This document shows positions 1 to 44,387 of a DNA stretch of 64,000 nt, in pieces. The first letter of the stretch is position 1. Each line of letters opens with the position of its first letter. The notes under the pieces are model-generated. The model was not told the DNA's origin. It did no database searches and saw only the letters and a program-made list of their open reading frames with translations. The position numbers were made by a program, and so were the translations under genes. The stretch comes from Corbicula japonica (Eukaryota > Mollusca > Bivalvia > Venerida > Cyrenidae), in contig JAZAYU010000087.1 in the NCBI GenBank assembly GCA_038501625.1, forward strand, positions 171,001 through 235,000, given 5' to 3'.

Positions 1-183
1 TCATATTTGAAATTTGAGACTGGTCTCCTATCTCAGTTTAATTTCGTGAGCCCAAATGTGCAGACATAGAAAGAGCAATTCGGGATGTTGAGTTTTTCTT
101 CAGTATAATTATACACTTAAAAAATTGTTATAATTGATAAATAATAATAAAAAATCATAAATATATTACTATATTATTATTTT

Positions 184-186
184 TTT

Positions 187-249
<63 letters not shown>

Positions 250-256
250 TTTTCAA
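184..256 (+). repeat. (ATTT)n microsatellite
   Basis: Uninterrupted attt units after a T run. Confidence 0.97.
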
Positions 257-837
257 ATTGTTTGTTTTACCTTAACATGTAGAAATATTGTCGTTTGCTT
301 ATGATGCATGTAACTTGTCACTAAATTTTTATCGTTCGGTTAATTAATATGAAAATGTTAAATATCCATTGATTTTGTGGAGCAAATATTTTTATAAGTA
401 GTAGTAGCAGTTGTTGTAAGTGTTGTTGATGGTGGTAATAACAGTGTAGCAGCAGTACTAGTAGTAGTTGTGGTAGTAAAATAAATATTTTTTTCTTTAC
501 GGAACGCGTTAAATTTCTGCTGATAACAATCTAAAACATTTTTGTCTCAGATCAAGGGAAACAAATGCAATAACGTTTATATATTATAAAGCTAGCTTAG
601 GTTGTCGATGTCTGCATGTTATATATAAACATGTAATTCTTCTACTACATGTATGTTAAATAATTCCAATCGATGTAATGTTCAGTATATCATGTACGTA
701 GCGAATTTATTTTCAATCAACTACTTTTTACAATTACCGCAGCACTTTTGAAAATTAAATTGTAAACAATTAATTATTTTCATAAGTTGGACACAAAATT
801 ATAAGATTGAAATCTTTCACTATGTAATCAGAGTTTT

Positions 838-1192
838 TAAGATTATAATTTTCCATCATGCAATAAGAGGTTACATGATTGTAATTTCTATAATGCAATA
901 AGAGGTTATATGATTAAAATGTTCCATAATCCAAAAATGTGATTAAAATTTTCCATAATGAGGAAATATAGGTTATAAGATAATAATTTTCCATTATGTA
1001 ATCAGAGGTTATAAGATTATAATTTTCCATTATGCAATCAGAGGTTATAAGATTATAATTTTCCATTATGCAATCAAAGGTTATAAGATTATAATTTTCC
1101 ATTATGCAATCAGAGGTTATAAGATTATAATTTTCCATTATTCAATCAGAGGTTATAAGATTATAATTTTCCATTATGCAATCAGAGGTTGT
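838..1192 (+). repeat. 36-bp minisatellite
   Basis: Unit ttataagattataattttcc plus attatgcaatcagagg. The 3' copies are nearly identical and the 5' copies degenerate and shorter. Confidence 0.92.
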
Positions 1193-1445
1193 GCATTTAG
1201 CACATGGAGGACATCCTGACGGTAATTGCATTTTCAATTGTCACGATTGTTTCAAATTAATGTAGTGTTAATACCCATCATAAAGACCACCGTGAAATTA
1301 AGAACATCTCAGTAATAAGACGACTTTTTTCATTTCCCTTTTAAAAGTTCTGCGCTGGTTTTTACCCCAAAATTTGGACCATCACCTTGTTGAGACCACT
1401 TTTGCCCAGTTCCACATGTGGTCCTAATTAAGAGGTTTCACTGTA

Positions 1446-1479
<34 letters not shown>

Positions 1480-1489
1480 TATTTATTTC

Positions 1490-1537
<48 letters not shown>

Positions 1538-1814
1538 ATTATTATTATTATTATTATTGGAATCAGTGGCTTATTCTAGATATGTGTTTGCAACGTGTAC
1601 GCTAAGCCTTGAAGTATGTATTGTTAGAAAATAAAACTTATATAGGTCAATTTTTACAAAATGTCAATTTTATATGTACATCAATATGCAAGCTTTGCAG
1701 AAATAAATATGGTTTGCAAGCACAATTATGATATATTATAACTTTTCCAGATGTTCTTAATAAAAATATGCATATGCAAAGTCTTAGATGAAAGCACTAT
1801 TGATTTTTTTTCAG
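1193..1814 (+). other. Intronic sequence upstream of the first visible exon
   Basis: Holds a (TTA)n microsatellite at about 1446-1557. No earlier MEGF6-like exon is visible between 1 and 1814. Confidence 0.6.
1446..1557 (+). repeat. (TTA)n microsatellite
   Basis: tta/att triplets with minor interruptions. Confidence 0.95.
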
Positions 1815-32972
<31,158 letters not shown>

Positions 32973-33088
32973 CAAAGTCAAGCAAACAATTCTTACCAAA
33001 GAATATGGAACTATTCACTACTTAGTGAAAATATGCCATTGTACCAAAGATTTTGTTACAAATCTCTCCTCTGAAAACAAAGAAATAT

Positions 33089-33299
33089 ACTCTATTTAAA
33101 ATTATCATTCTTTATTTTCGAACACCTGTTCTTTTACAAGAAAAATACAGATTTTTTTATTTATGTTATATCCATTTTGAAGAGCGTATTATTGTTTTTA
33201 AAATGGATGTTACCTAAATAAATAAAATTCTGTATTGTTCTTTCAAAAAAACAGATGTTCGAAAATTCGAAAATAAAGAGTGATTATTTTAAATAGAGT
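33089..33299. mobile_element. Foldback element in the 3' UTR of the MEGF6-like gene
   Basis: Terminal inverted repeats of about 45 bp: actctatttaaaattat with tctttattttcga at the left, mirrored by aaaataaagagtgatta and aaatagagt at the right, with further complementarity inward. A solo copy of one end lies at 32825-32865 in the preceding intron. The poly(A) signals lie inside the element. Confidence 0.75.
33217..33226 (+). promoter_or_regulatory. Overlapping AATAAA poly(A) signals
   Basis: aataaataaa gives two overlapping AATAAA hexamers about 245 nt after the MEGF6-like stop codon. Confidence 0.5.
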
Positions 33300-33589
33300 C
33301 TAACTGACTTCCCGTTTGGAAGATAATTAATTGTGAACTAAGAAATATGTTTGTGTTGATACGAGGACAGTTACATGGAGTAATAAACAACTATTGTGTA
33401 AACAGTGCGCCGGTCGAGATAGATTTGTTGATGTATTAAGTTAACTAAGAAATGTTAAAGCATTTGAATGTATGCACAATATGAGATTATTTTCAGGGTA
33501 CACGTGTTGAACTGCTTGCGATACAATGTTGGATCTTGGTTTTATATAGGATTATTCAAAAAGATCTCCTGGCCAAAGTCTCCGTTGGT

Positions 33590-33850
33590 CATATATGGGG
33601 TGCATCACGGGGGAAAATTGACGTCATTCCGTGTAATGACGTCAAAAAGTTGAGTAAACGACATTTATAAATATGGATTGCCGCTGTAAAAGTAACATTT
33701 TATTAGTCAGTATTGGTAAAAAGAGTCACATTCTTGTTTTAAATTAACTAAAGATCTTTGTAATTTCTTTCCAAATATAGGAACAACTAAAATGTCAAAA
33801 ATATAACACCAAATACATTTTCCAGTGACGTGCTCCATATGATGGATAAT
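33590..33850. mobile_element. Family D element
   Basis: atatggggtgcatcacgggg, gtaatgacgtcaaaaagttg, agtaaacgacatt, and at right ccagtgacgtgctccatatg. Confidence 0.6.
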
Positions 33851-34384
33851 TGTTTAAACCGAGACTATTGTATTTATTGAGTGTATGATTTGATCAACTT
33901 ACACATAGAATCAATAAGAATTCGACATGCATAATGCACACTTACAAACAAAATACAACGTTAAATGTTAAACAAAAGTGTCTCGATGAGTTAATGGATG
34001 TGCTGGGATCAAGCGTTCCTATATTTGCGGAGTTTATAAAAAGAAGTAAAACAATTGTGCGGTTTGTTGATGACCTTAAAAGAATTGTGTAAGAAAGTGT
34101 AATCATTTTGACGATATAGAAGGAGTCAAGCAGGGAGGATGGTGAAGCAGTCTTGTAAAAACATGTTTGCTTTAACACAGTGCTGCTGACACACACAAAT
34201 ATACTCATTTACAACAATGTGGACGTGCAATGCTTTATTTGCAATTTTCTCTACGTTTATATATTTTTGTTTCAATTCAAATTCAACAAGATAATGTGTA
34301 ACTATATGAATGACAGAAGTTCTAACATTAAGCTTGTTCATGAAATCTGTTTAAAATGTACATGTACTTGATGTATAAAAATGA

Positions 34385-34835
34385 AGATTAAGTCATTTTG
34401 ATATCCAGCTGTATAATGAAGACTCAAACCATTTTGTTAGACTGTATGAATGTAGCCTCATATAATTAGTTTCAAGCTGCATAAATGACGCCTCACGGCA
34501 TGTGATGTCTGGCTGCAAAAATGAACATTCAAGTCATATGATGCCTTGCTGCAGAAATGAAGCTTCGAGTCATACGATGTCTGGCTGCAAAAATGAAGCC
34601 TCAAGTCATACGATGCCTGGCAGCAAAAATGAAGCTTTAAATCATATAACATCTGGCTGCATAAATAAAGATTTGTCATTTAGCGCCTGGCTGCGCAATA
34701 AAACCTCAAGTCATTTTGATTTCTGGCTGCATAAAATGAAGCATGGATCATTTTGATTTTTAACTGCATAAAGAAACCTCGAGTCATTTTGTTTTCTAGC
34801 TGCATAGATGATGCCTCAAGTCATTGTATTTCCGG
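34385..34835 (+). repeat. Degenerate ~38-bp tandem repeat
   Basis: About eleven variants of tgtctggctgcaaaaatgaa plus gcctcaagtcata. Open frames on both strands result from the periodicity. Confidence 0.85.
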
Positions 34836-37294
34836 TTTGTATTACATGGTACAAACTTTATGCACATTTTTATATATAATAAAATGATGCTGTTAGTGAT
34901 AGACGATTGAATAATGATGACGTAAGAGAATGAGTGTACTAGTAAATGCAATGTATGCGATAGATTTGTGTGATTAGTATCTTTACCTATCTTAAAATGT
35001 AAAATCTCGACATCAATATGACATAACTTTAACATTTTCTCATAGTTCATAAGTACGAATGATGTATCACATTAGGGTAACCAGTTGTCATTTCGGATAA
35101 AATTCGAAACTTGAGAAATATATATCACATTACTATTACATTTACTCACCAAAGATTGAAAGGCTGTTATACCGCTTTTAGTTTTCTAGTTGTCATTTCT
35201 AATAAAATGAGAAAATGTTAATACAAAAATCAGCATCTTAACTTTAATTAATTGTTAATATAAAGAATTATTAGATTTATTTTAGAATCGTGCCTAATTG
35301 GTTTAACTTTAGAAAATGTTGATAAAGTTTAGTCATCTCAATGACTCCACGAAGGTCCTCGCATTTCACAATTTAATAACACGGTTTTATTTAAACAAAA
35401 ATTTTAATCTACAATGAATTATTAAAACATTTTAAGCAAGAAAAGCAGTTATCTTTGAAAATTTCAATAATAGTCACACTTCATATCTATTTTAAGAATA
35501 TGCAATCTGTCCGTCAAATTATAGAGATGGTTCGTAATGACGTCATTCCTACATTATCGATTTATCACGTACATGTATGAAAAGATCACTTATCTTGGTG
35601 AATGAACATTTTAAATATGGTTAGCATACATGCATTACTAAGTGTCTCAAACATATTACACAATTGGTAATATTATGCACGCATATATGATTTTACGAAA
35701 GTTTGGATTTGAAAATGTCTTATAACATCGACATTTTTTGTAAATATGTGTGCTTTTTACGCTTTAATAATGATATGTTATTATTTCGAAGCATCATGTT
35801 TGGTCCAAGTAAGAGAGTGCCATTCTCCATTATAACAAGTTTCGCAAATATTGAATTTATAACAATCATTATTATTGCTACTATGTTTAATGTGCGTTTT
35901 TTATAATGATTGACATTTTAGGCCAGTATGTAATTATTTTATTTTTTTGTTTCTGTCTTTATATTTTGTAACACAATGTCATGTTTTCATTTCTTTTATT
36001 TTGCAATGGGTCGCACCAAAGATCAAAGTTACAGTTAAAACTGAACCAAATGTGTTGTCAGATGTTTTTGGTTATTATCAAGCAACACTACAAATTATAA
36101 ATATCAACTTTTGAAATAATTAAAAAAAACGATGCACTTTTCAGAAGAAAAAAAAAGAGAAAATATTATCTGCGTCAAAGTATTGGTGTCGGTGCATACA
36201 CATTTTACAATTTCATTCTTAATTTTCTTCCGATTTTTAGGCCAATTTCACCCTTATTGAACATACCCCTTTTCGCGTACTTCTTCTGTGAGAAATTACT
36301 CTAACAATGCTTAGAGGTATATGTTCTTACACAACTAACGCATTTTAAAGTCTGCGTCTTTATCACTGGTAATATACAATGATGCTGTTTGTGCAGTTTG
36401 GCGGCCTCAAAAAAGTCGCCCTTACAAATAAATCAGTATTTTCATCAGTATAAATCAGTTGACGGTTTGTCACATACTGATACAGTTGTCGAGGGGGAGG
36501 GATGTGGAAGCAGGTTGGCGGCTATGCAGTTAATCAACGTGCTCCAATTTATGTGTAACTGGGAGCTGTTGAATCTAGGCCTTGGTCGGTGGCCGGCTTG
36601 AGCCTGTATCATTTAAAAGAAACTTTCGCCCGTGCCGCTTCTGAAATTGTGTTATAAATATTTACCAGATTCTTATTACTGTTCTACAGACAAGTTTTCA
36701 GATATCGCAAATAACATTTACGCACGGATATAAAGTCGCACAGTTGCATTATTCTCACAAGAAAAGCCATAACATAGTTAAATTTCGCGAATTTTCCCAA
36801 GCGCAAAATTATATTCAAGTAAAAAATAATGATACCACAGGATAATATTTCATCACAAAGATATTCATTGAACACAAAAATAACTTGTTTTTTAAACCAG
36901 AACGATCAGAATGGAAACAATATACGACTTCAAATCAATGTAACACGTTCAATGTTTTTATATGGTGTATATTGTTATTTTTACTGAGTATAACTAAGTG
37001 TATATTATTGTTGTGTAGTGTATCTGAATGAAATCATGTTTTGATTGTTACAATGTTTAACATTACGTTCTTCAAGGAGTCGTTTATCACCTTTATTATT
37101 TATATTGATAAAATCGTTTATGTCATTAAATTTGAAATGCTTTTCTGGACTTTGACTTCTTAACTGCCATATTCTCTCGTTACCATGGTTACGTTTAAAA
37201 CATTTCACCCCTTTTTACAGATGATTACAGAAAATCACATCCAGCTACTTGGAAGACTAATTTAGTAAATTTGTTACAATTGCTGAATAAAATC

Positions 37295-37501
37295 CTACAC
37301 CAATATTAAATTGATGCTTACACCAATATTAAATTGATATTTACACCCATATTAAATTGATGTTTACACCAATATTAAATTGATGTAAACACCAATATTA
37401 AATTGATGTTTACACCAATATTAAATTGATGTTTACACCAATATTAAATTGATGTTTACACCAATATTAAATTGATGTTTACACCAAATATTAAATTGAT
37501 G
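37295..37501 (+). repeat. 23-bp minisatellite, 9 copies
   Basis: Unit tacaccaatattaaattgat plus gtt, nearly perfect, intergenic. Confidence 0.95.
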
Positions 37502-40500
37502 TTTTAATCCCCTTTTTTGTTGTTTGTTTGTTTGATTGATTTTTCGTTTTCAATGAAAAGGTGAGATATGCATATCAGGAATTGCCACATTCAGAAAAAA
37601 CAGCATCCCCCACATAGCAAAGAAGAGGAGAACGAGAGCATGAATAATAAAATGATCAGATTCAAAACAGACACAGCAAACATTTAACAATCAAAGCACT
37701 GAAAGTACTGATGGGTGACGTTTTAGAGTGATTGTCATAATGTCACATCATCTACAGATTTTGTGGAGTTTCCTATTTGAGGAGTTTGGATGGCAGAGCA
37801 AAAGTTTGTGTGTCCGGTCCGGCTTCTACTTTATCAAGTTTTTATCTACCACGGGCATTCGGGTGGATGCTAATATCCAAGACTGAGTTGGGGCGAAAAT
37901 TTTGAGTACGAATTAATTTGAACGTTTTATACGATAAATATGCGCAAGATTTGTAATAATCGATCAATTTTATGAAAATTATTATCTATTTTAACTGAAA
38001 TTTGTCAAGATATTGTATAGAAAGAAACTTTCGAAGGAATATTCTTCAATAATATATCACGTTTCGTACATTACGTTTTGATTGGACGGGGAAACGGACA
38101 AATTTTTCTCCAAATTTAAAGTTATTTCAGCGCATGTTAAAATTTTTATAAAATAAACAAAGTACAACCACTTACCGATTGATAAACACCACTGTATAGT
38201 TTAAGCAGTTTTTGTATTCGATAATTTGCCGATTAAACGATACATGTATTGAATTTAGGGTGTTACTAATTATCCCAGGACATCCCACACCACCGCAAGA
38301 CACCCCACACTAACAATAAATAACCGAAAGATCCAATGAGATATCAGACAAACCCTTGTATGACTCACATGTTAACTTTTGGATGCACCAGATGTAATGT
38401 TCTAACAACTACTAGTGTTTGTATATATAAGCTTTATTACTATGCTGCTATAGCCAAGTCTACTTTCAAAATGATTCATACAACAGATATGACAGAGAGT
38501 TTATAATACAATGATGATAAACCACAGGGACTTCACGAACCACACCATAATGTCCTCGGTGAGAGGCGGGAGGGTCAAACAACAACAACAACCACATGGA
38601 CTTATGTTTAACAGCTAGATACTACAATCTCTCCTTTTCTTCAGTTTGATTTTACCTTTTAAAACAAATTCAAAATCAAATAAAATATTTTTAAGAATAC
38701 TGAAGTATGTCTAATGTCAATGTCCTCTGCAAAAATTTCATTCATAAAATTATAATTTTCTCAAGAGCTCTAACGTATACAAGATAGCAAAAGCAATTAA
38801 GCAAGTTTATAATGACATGATACAGTTCACCACTTGTGAGTTCTTATCTGTGCGAAAGCTGCTATTCCGAAAACTTAAAACAATTAGAGAGATAAATGTC
38901 CGTTATTAACAACATTTTTCCAAGATAATCCGTACTGTTCTGAAACCTTAATCTGGAAATTTTATCACAAAAATTCCACAAAAATGTGTGTTCAGATTTC
39001 AGGACAATCGAGCTGCGCCGTCTACCGCCTCATAAACTCAGTGAACCTACATAAACTGTATACGTTATTCAAGGCCACTAATTCTCTGGAGGTAAAATGA
39101 TCGGATTTCACATTTGGTACCGCGTTCATTAGCACAAAGTTAATAGAGAGCGAGGTACCATCGAGAAATTCACATATACTGTAGCATTAGGTGACGTGAC
39201 GTCACCCAAAAATGAGAACGCGAGGGTTACCGCCTTTTAACAGTCGGTGGTAAATTAAATTTGGCAAATGAGTTTACACTCAGAAGACGTTCAATCAGCA
39301 AAACGTGCTTATCCGTTTACAGATAAACAGAAAACAGCATCTAGAATCGCCTGAAATCCTCTATGTTGTTTCCTAGGTTGTATCATAAACGTTAAAAATT
39401 TAAAAATAAATACGCGCGCAACGAGAACATGTTTGAAACATGCAAAAATTGTGAAAGGAATCTAATATGCGAAAAAATAAACTTGTGATGCTTGGTTCGC
39501 AAGCGTAGTTGAAACATTATTTTTAAAATTGTATGTTTGGTTTGCTCTTACTTTTCAGAGCAATGCATTCCATAATTCACTTGACGAATGAAATGAATAT
39601 AAATCACCTTATATTTAATGTAGCCTCTTCTTGTAAAAATATCCGTTTCACTACATACATGTATATTGCAATAGTCTAAAATTTACCAGCAGAATTTCCT
39701 ATGACGGTGTTCCTTTTAAACCCATGTATTATTACGTCATATAACCCGTGACCGAAAATAATATTTCTAAATGGATACCCATTACGAAAATATAAGTTTT
39801 GACTTTGCATAAATCGTGATCCAACAAATCCTCACATGGTATTGTTAGTGCAAAAATAGATATCTTGGACGTGACTATTCATAACGAAAAATGAGGTGTA
39901 CATAAAAGGTTGCGACTCCGGTGGAAAACCCGTTATTACTATAAGATAAAGCATCTTAATAGTATAAATATTTATGAAATCTGCAATTATCAATGGAGAA
40001 AGGAACGCAAAAAGAGGTTGGTAAATCATAAGTTTTGTCTGTTTTTAAAGATTGCCGCGTGCAAACAAATGCTAAAATATTTTATTTTTGCTTTAACTGT
40101 TCTACTAACATGAGAAACTTTCTATCATTAATTTTGCATTACAATTTAACATTAAATAGTCATTGATATATACAAGGGAACAAGAGAATTTTTATCAGTG
40201 TTGTGAGCTTAGGCCGGCCAAGGATTTTCAATAATATTCATTTTCAAATTGAATCTCTAATCTATTTATTTCGGAACTAACTAACAATTATTTGAATTCC
40301 GCTTCTTACAAAAACAATATATGTAATTAATACATACAATTCAGTTGGTTAAAACTTATGATAAATGTCAAATTTATGAGAAAACTATGCAAATATATAT
40401 TACGATCTGATATTCGTTGTAATTCAAAAAGTTGTTAAAAAGCGAGTCCCTTGCGAACTTAATAATACATAAATTTTGCTGGACGGGTTTAATATCTTTT

Positions 40501-41478
40501 GTATTACATGTACATGTACAATGTACATAACAACGACTGTCAAATTATTTTATCACATACTTTCAAAACTGTGCTCCATTTCGTATTGTTATAACACATG
40601 TAATACATGTACTATATATTATTATAGTACAGTTATTTGATTTCTTGCTGGGGTATGTGAGGATACAAAAATGTATAATGCCGGTAGTTTTATTACCCGA
40701 GCCCGCCGATGGAAATGACGGAACTCATACTTGCACTTCCTTTTTTTTCAAGAAACCAATAATTATTTATGTTATAATACTGCATAGCCTTTTTCAGGCA
40801 ATAGATAGTTGTTTTTTTTTCATTAATTCCAAACGGCTTATTTCCCCCGCTGAAAACTGCAGTAACATTGTGGCGTCTTTAGTTTTAATACGAACAAAAT
40901 GTAAAATTTAATGTTTTCATCTTTAAAGACTTAATACAATAATTTTATAGTGTTACAATTTTTAAAAGTAATTCATATGTATAGCTATACCGTTAGTTAA
41001 TCGGCGATCAGCTTAACTATATTCATATTTACCGAAACTCAAAACGAAATGGCGTACGAGAACAAAAGGTGGGATGTCAGTGAGGGAAATAATGGCACGT
41101 GCATTCATATTCACCATAATACATTAACGACAAATTGTCAAATTAAATTCAAAAAAAATGTCTTGGCAACATTGTTACACAAATTACCTTGGAAGTTTAA
41201 AGTTCTTGTTTTCTAAAGTTATGTTCAGAATATAGAAAATAAAATTCATGATATTCAATGTTTAGCATGTACTAATTAATATTCAAAGTCAGATTTATGA
41301 GTTTAGTTTACGCTGACATCCAGTAGGTTTAACCAAATGCTACCTAAGTTTCTTTACAAGTTTATGGACATGGTACATGTATACCATCAAATACCTCGGC
41401 GGAAAATTAGTTTACAGTTTCATAAATATGGTTAAAGTATTATAAAATATTACAAAAACAGAATTATTATTTTGATTT

Positions 41479-41690
41479 TTATGCCTCCGCATATAGAGGT
41501 TACACTCTTCCATACGTCCATGCGCACGTCCTGTCCTGTCCGTCTGTACGTCCCCCAAGTATTGTGGTATCAACTCCTCATTACCTATCGCGCGGATTTC
41601 TTTCAAACTTGCACAGATGATCAAGCAAGATGTGTTGATGATCGTTAAGAAAAGTTTTTTTTCTGCGACCATTTTAACAGAATTATGGAC
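41479..41690. repeat. Dispersed repeat of a type common in bivalves
   Basis: tatgcctccgcatatagagg, ccatacgtccatgcgcacgt and ctttcaaacttgcacagatg resemble a repeat seen widely in bivalve genomes. This is recalled, not searched. Confidence 0.4.
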
Positions 41691-42235
41691 ATTTGATACA
41701 AATGTTGTTGTAGCAGTTGGACATCAATATCCAAGGATACATTCTAGTTTTCATGGTTTTACTCATGCAAGTATTCACAATAAATACGAACATTTGGGAG
41801 CCCGCAGACCCAGATCTACTAGTTTCATAACTTTGTTGATAAGTTGTGTACGTCTGAAAAAATGTTTCAGTCTCAGGAACGCATACGGATGGGATGCAAA
41901 ATTTGCCATTTTTCCTACTGTACATTATATTATGTTACGAAGAAATGTGCCGATGTTGACTTCCTAGGCCGTAAATGATAACAAAACAACAAATCACAAT
42001 AAAAATCATGATATTAGTTATTTCCTGATTAAAAAATTATTCTTTATTCCAACCGTAAATACTAATCTCTCCTAGACGTTGCCCGTGGCTCCCCGTGACA
42101 ACCCACTCTGTTCTTGATTGTTATGACGTTTACCATTTTTTTAGAGCAGTAAAGGTGGTTAACAGACATTATGAGCTCTAGCTGTTCTGCAACACTTCTA
42201 TGTACTGTCCGTTCTTTCGTTATAGCTCTAGCAAG

Positions 42236-42540
42236 ATTACCTCCCTTGATGTCAAACCGTGTGACAAAAACAATTCGAAGCTGGTGTATCGCGAAGAGAT
42301 GAATTATTTTATACGCCCGTCGAAGATGGGTCGTATTATGGAAACAGCCATGGCGGGGGCGGGCGGGCGGCTTCCACAGCGATGTCCGCTCAATTACTCC
42401 AACAGTTGTTGGCCGCTTTTCATGAACTTTGGGGAAAATGGGCATATATTCGGACCGAATTCGATAACCAGCCAAATCGCTTCAGCCACATCAGAGTCAT
42501 GGCCCTTTATTGTTACAACAAAATGGCAAATGGCGTAAAT
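42236..42540. repeat. Dispersed repeat with inverted cgcccgtcg/gggtcgtat motif
   Basis: ttttatacgcccgtcgaaga followed by tgggtcgtattatggaaa and a GC-rich cgggggcgggcgggcgg. Open frames on both strands here show no domain. Confidence 0.4.
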
Positions 42541-44229
42541 TGGCGTATTTTGAGGCACTTTGGCTGTCTTGTTTATTTCATGATGTATGTTAATGGTACT
42601 TAAAAAAATCTTGTTTTGATATTTCGGTCAGGTGGGTAGATTCTAGTTTCAACATTTCAACCACTACTTTCAAGTAAAAATGTTTGAAAGTAGCCATGTA
42701 TAGAATTAAATACCTCTTCACACAGATAATACATGGTAAAACACCTAATTAGCCGACATATGGACAACAAAAACATACAACTTTAACCTAGGAAGGAACC
42801 TACCTTGAACCGTTCAGTGGCAAAACAAAATAAAAAGGCCACTTGGGTTAATTTAAGACGTGTAATTTATTAATAAATCAATGAATCAAACTAACGAGTT
42901 TGTACTTCATCAAATGCATACCACAAAAGACGTTAACCGTACATTCATTATATGGTGTGAAAGCTGTCAATAACTCGATGTCCTTAGCTGATAATTTATT
43001 ATAGGTCATTAAAAGGGCTAGAATCATGGACGAGAAATGAACATCATGCACAGCTAGTAGCACTTAACACTTTACATTTTCATCCTGATACTTAACAGGG
43101 CACCTTCAAATTGGCTTATTTATATGAATGTAACAAATTTACTTGACCTTTAAAATGGACATTGAGTATTTTACCCAGTTCGAGCTTTATTTTCAACTTA
43201 ACTAGAACAATTATATAAAGTCTTCTTTGCAATTTAAAACGATAATTTCGTCAATTTTGTGCAAGAAGAGTATAAGTTACATATAAATAAACTGGAGATA
43301 TTATGTTATTGCACTTAGGCGACGATTTATTATATTTTATCTGTTGGAAGTACATGAACATGTTTATGTAAATTTATATAAATAATGAATTACATGTAAA
43401 CAATAATAGTTTATCGTATATCTATATGATATCTATATCCTCAATGTCCTATAGATAATCTATATTAAATTTAATTTGTCATATATTCCGAATTAGAGTG
43501 CGCTTGGTCAATTAGAAATTTTGGTATTGGTAATGATCAGATTATTTCGGTGTTAACTTGACCCATTTATAAGAAATTAGCATATTGCATACGGTGCGCA
43601 TTTACTTGAATATAACTTAAAATTGTTAGTTTAACATGGTAAGAGTCTAATGTTGCTAAAAATCGTATGTTTAACATGGTCATAATCTCTTTTGAAAGTA
43701 ATGGTTAGCAGTGAACATTTTAAACTGAAATACATCATGCAATTAAACACAAATTAAAGTCTTTTCTCTTTTGAAGTGAAACATATTTTGTAAGATAAAA
43801 AAACTCTTTACATGCGTCTTTACATTGAGAACAAGTGTTTAACGCCGCCGCATTTTTTGCATTTAAAAAAATAGTACATTATGACCCCTAGGGGTGATTC
43901 TAGCGCAAGGAAGTGGTGTATCTAAAATGACCTTTAATTGATACATATTAATGGTATTTATGACTAATTTAACTTTCCGTGTATTGACCAGGTATGGCCA
44001 AGGCCAAATTCGAAGACACCGAATTAATATCATTAACCCAATTTTACTGACAACGATGCACTGTCGTTGGATAAACCAAATAGTACGTGTATATATACTG
44101 ATTATCAATTTAATTATCAATTAAAATGTTATATAAGTTTAAAGTAAATTATAAACTGTTAGTGTACTGTTTAGTCACATTAACTTTTAACGATTAACAT
44201 GGTATTGTTAAAACCAGAATTTGTGAATT

Positions 44230-44283
44230 CTCTTTAATTCTAGAGCAAAGGATAATCTCTTTAATTCTAGAGCAAAGGATAAC
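44230..44283 (+). repeat. 27-bp direct duplication just upstream of the CDF start
   Basis: tctctttaattctagagcaa plus aggataa occurs twice head to tail, ending 12 bp before the proposed ATG, so it probably lies in the 5' UTR or core promoter. I see no clear TATA box or metal-response element. Confidence 0.7.
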
Positions 44284-44294
44284 CTACTGGAAAC

Positions 44295-44387
44295 ATGTTC
44301 AAACGAAAAAGTGCAACAGAAATTCCGACAGACATTTCGTCGTTAAATCTGGGATGCAAACTTACAAAACACATTGTATTGTTAAAG
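44295..44387 (+). CDS. CDF exon 1 with proposed start codon
   Basis: ATG at 44295 opens 31 codons (MFKRKSATEIPTDISS at the start) to donor AAAG|gtgaaa, phase 0, matching the phase 0 acceptor of exon 2. No other ATG with a matching donor was seen nearby. It lacks homology support, so the start is provisional. Confidence 0.45.

Larger units (their letters stand above)
33300..44229. other. Intergenic region without convincing exons
   Basis: About 11 kb between the MEGF6-like and CDF genes. It holds minisatellites (34385-34835, 37295-37501), dispersed-repeat copies (33590-33850, 37558-37690, fragments near 39190, 41479-41690, 42236-42540, 42785-42845) and otherwise AT-rich sequence. Open frames here have no domain pattern, splice context or codon signal. 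Confidence 0.6.

Noticed and set aside
34458..34756. Cys-rich frames on both strands
   Set aside because: Both result from a ~38-bp degenerate tandem repeat; the cysteine spacing follows the repeat period, not a protein domain.
37295..37501. Regular direct repeats resembling a CRISPR array
   Set aside because: Head-to-tail 23-bp units with no unique spacers, in a eukaryotic genome; an ordinary minisatellite.
41617..41967. 116-codon plus-strand frame
   Set aside because: It begins in a dispersed repeat and has no recognisable motif or codon signal; an opposite-strand frame overlaps it.
42062..42475. 137-codon minus-strand frame and an overlapping 112-codon plus-strand frame
   Set aside because: Both lie on a dispersed GC-richer repeat; no domain, splice sites or consistent start, and the two strands compete.
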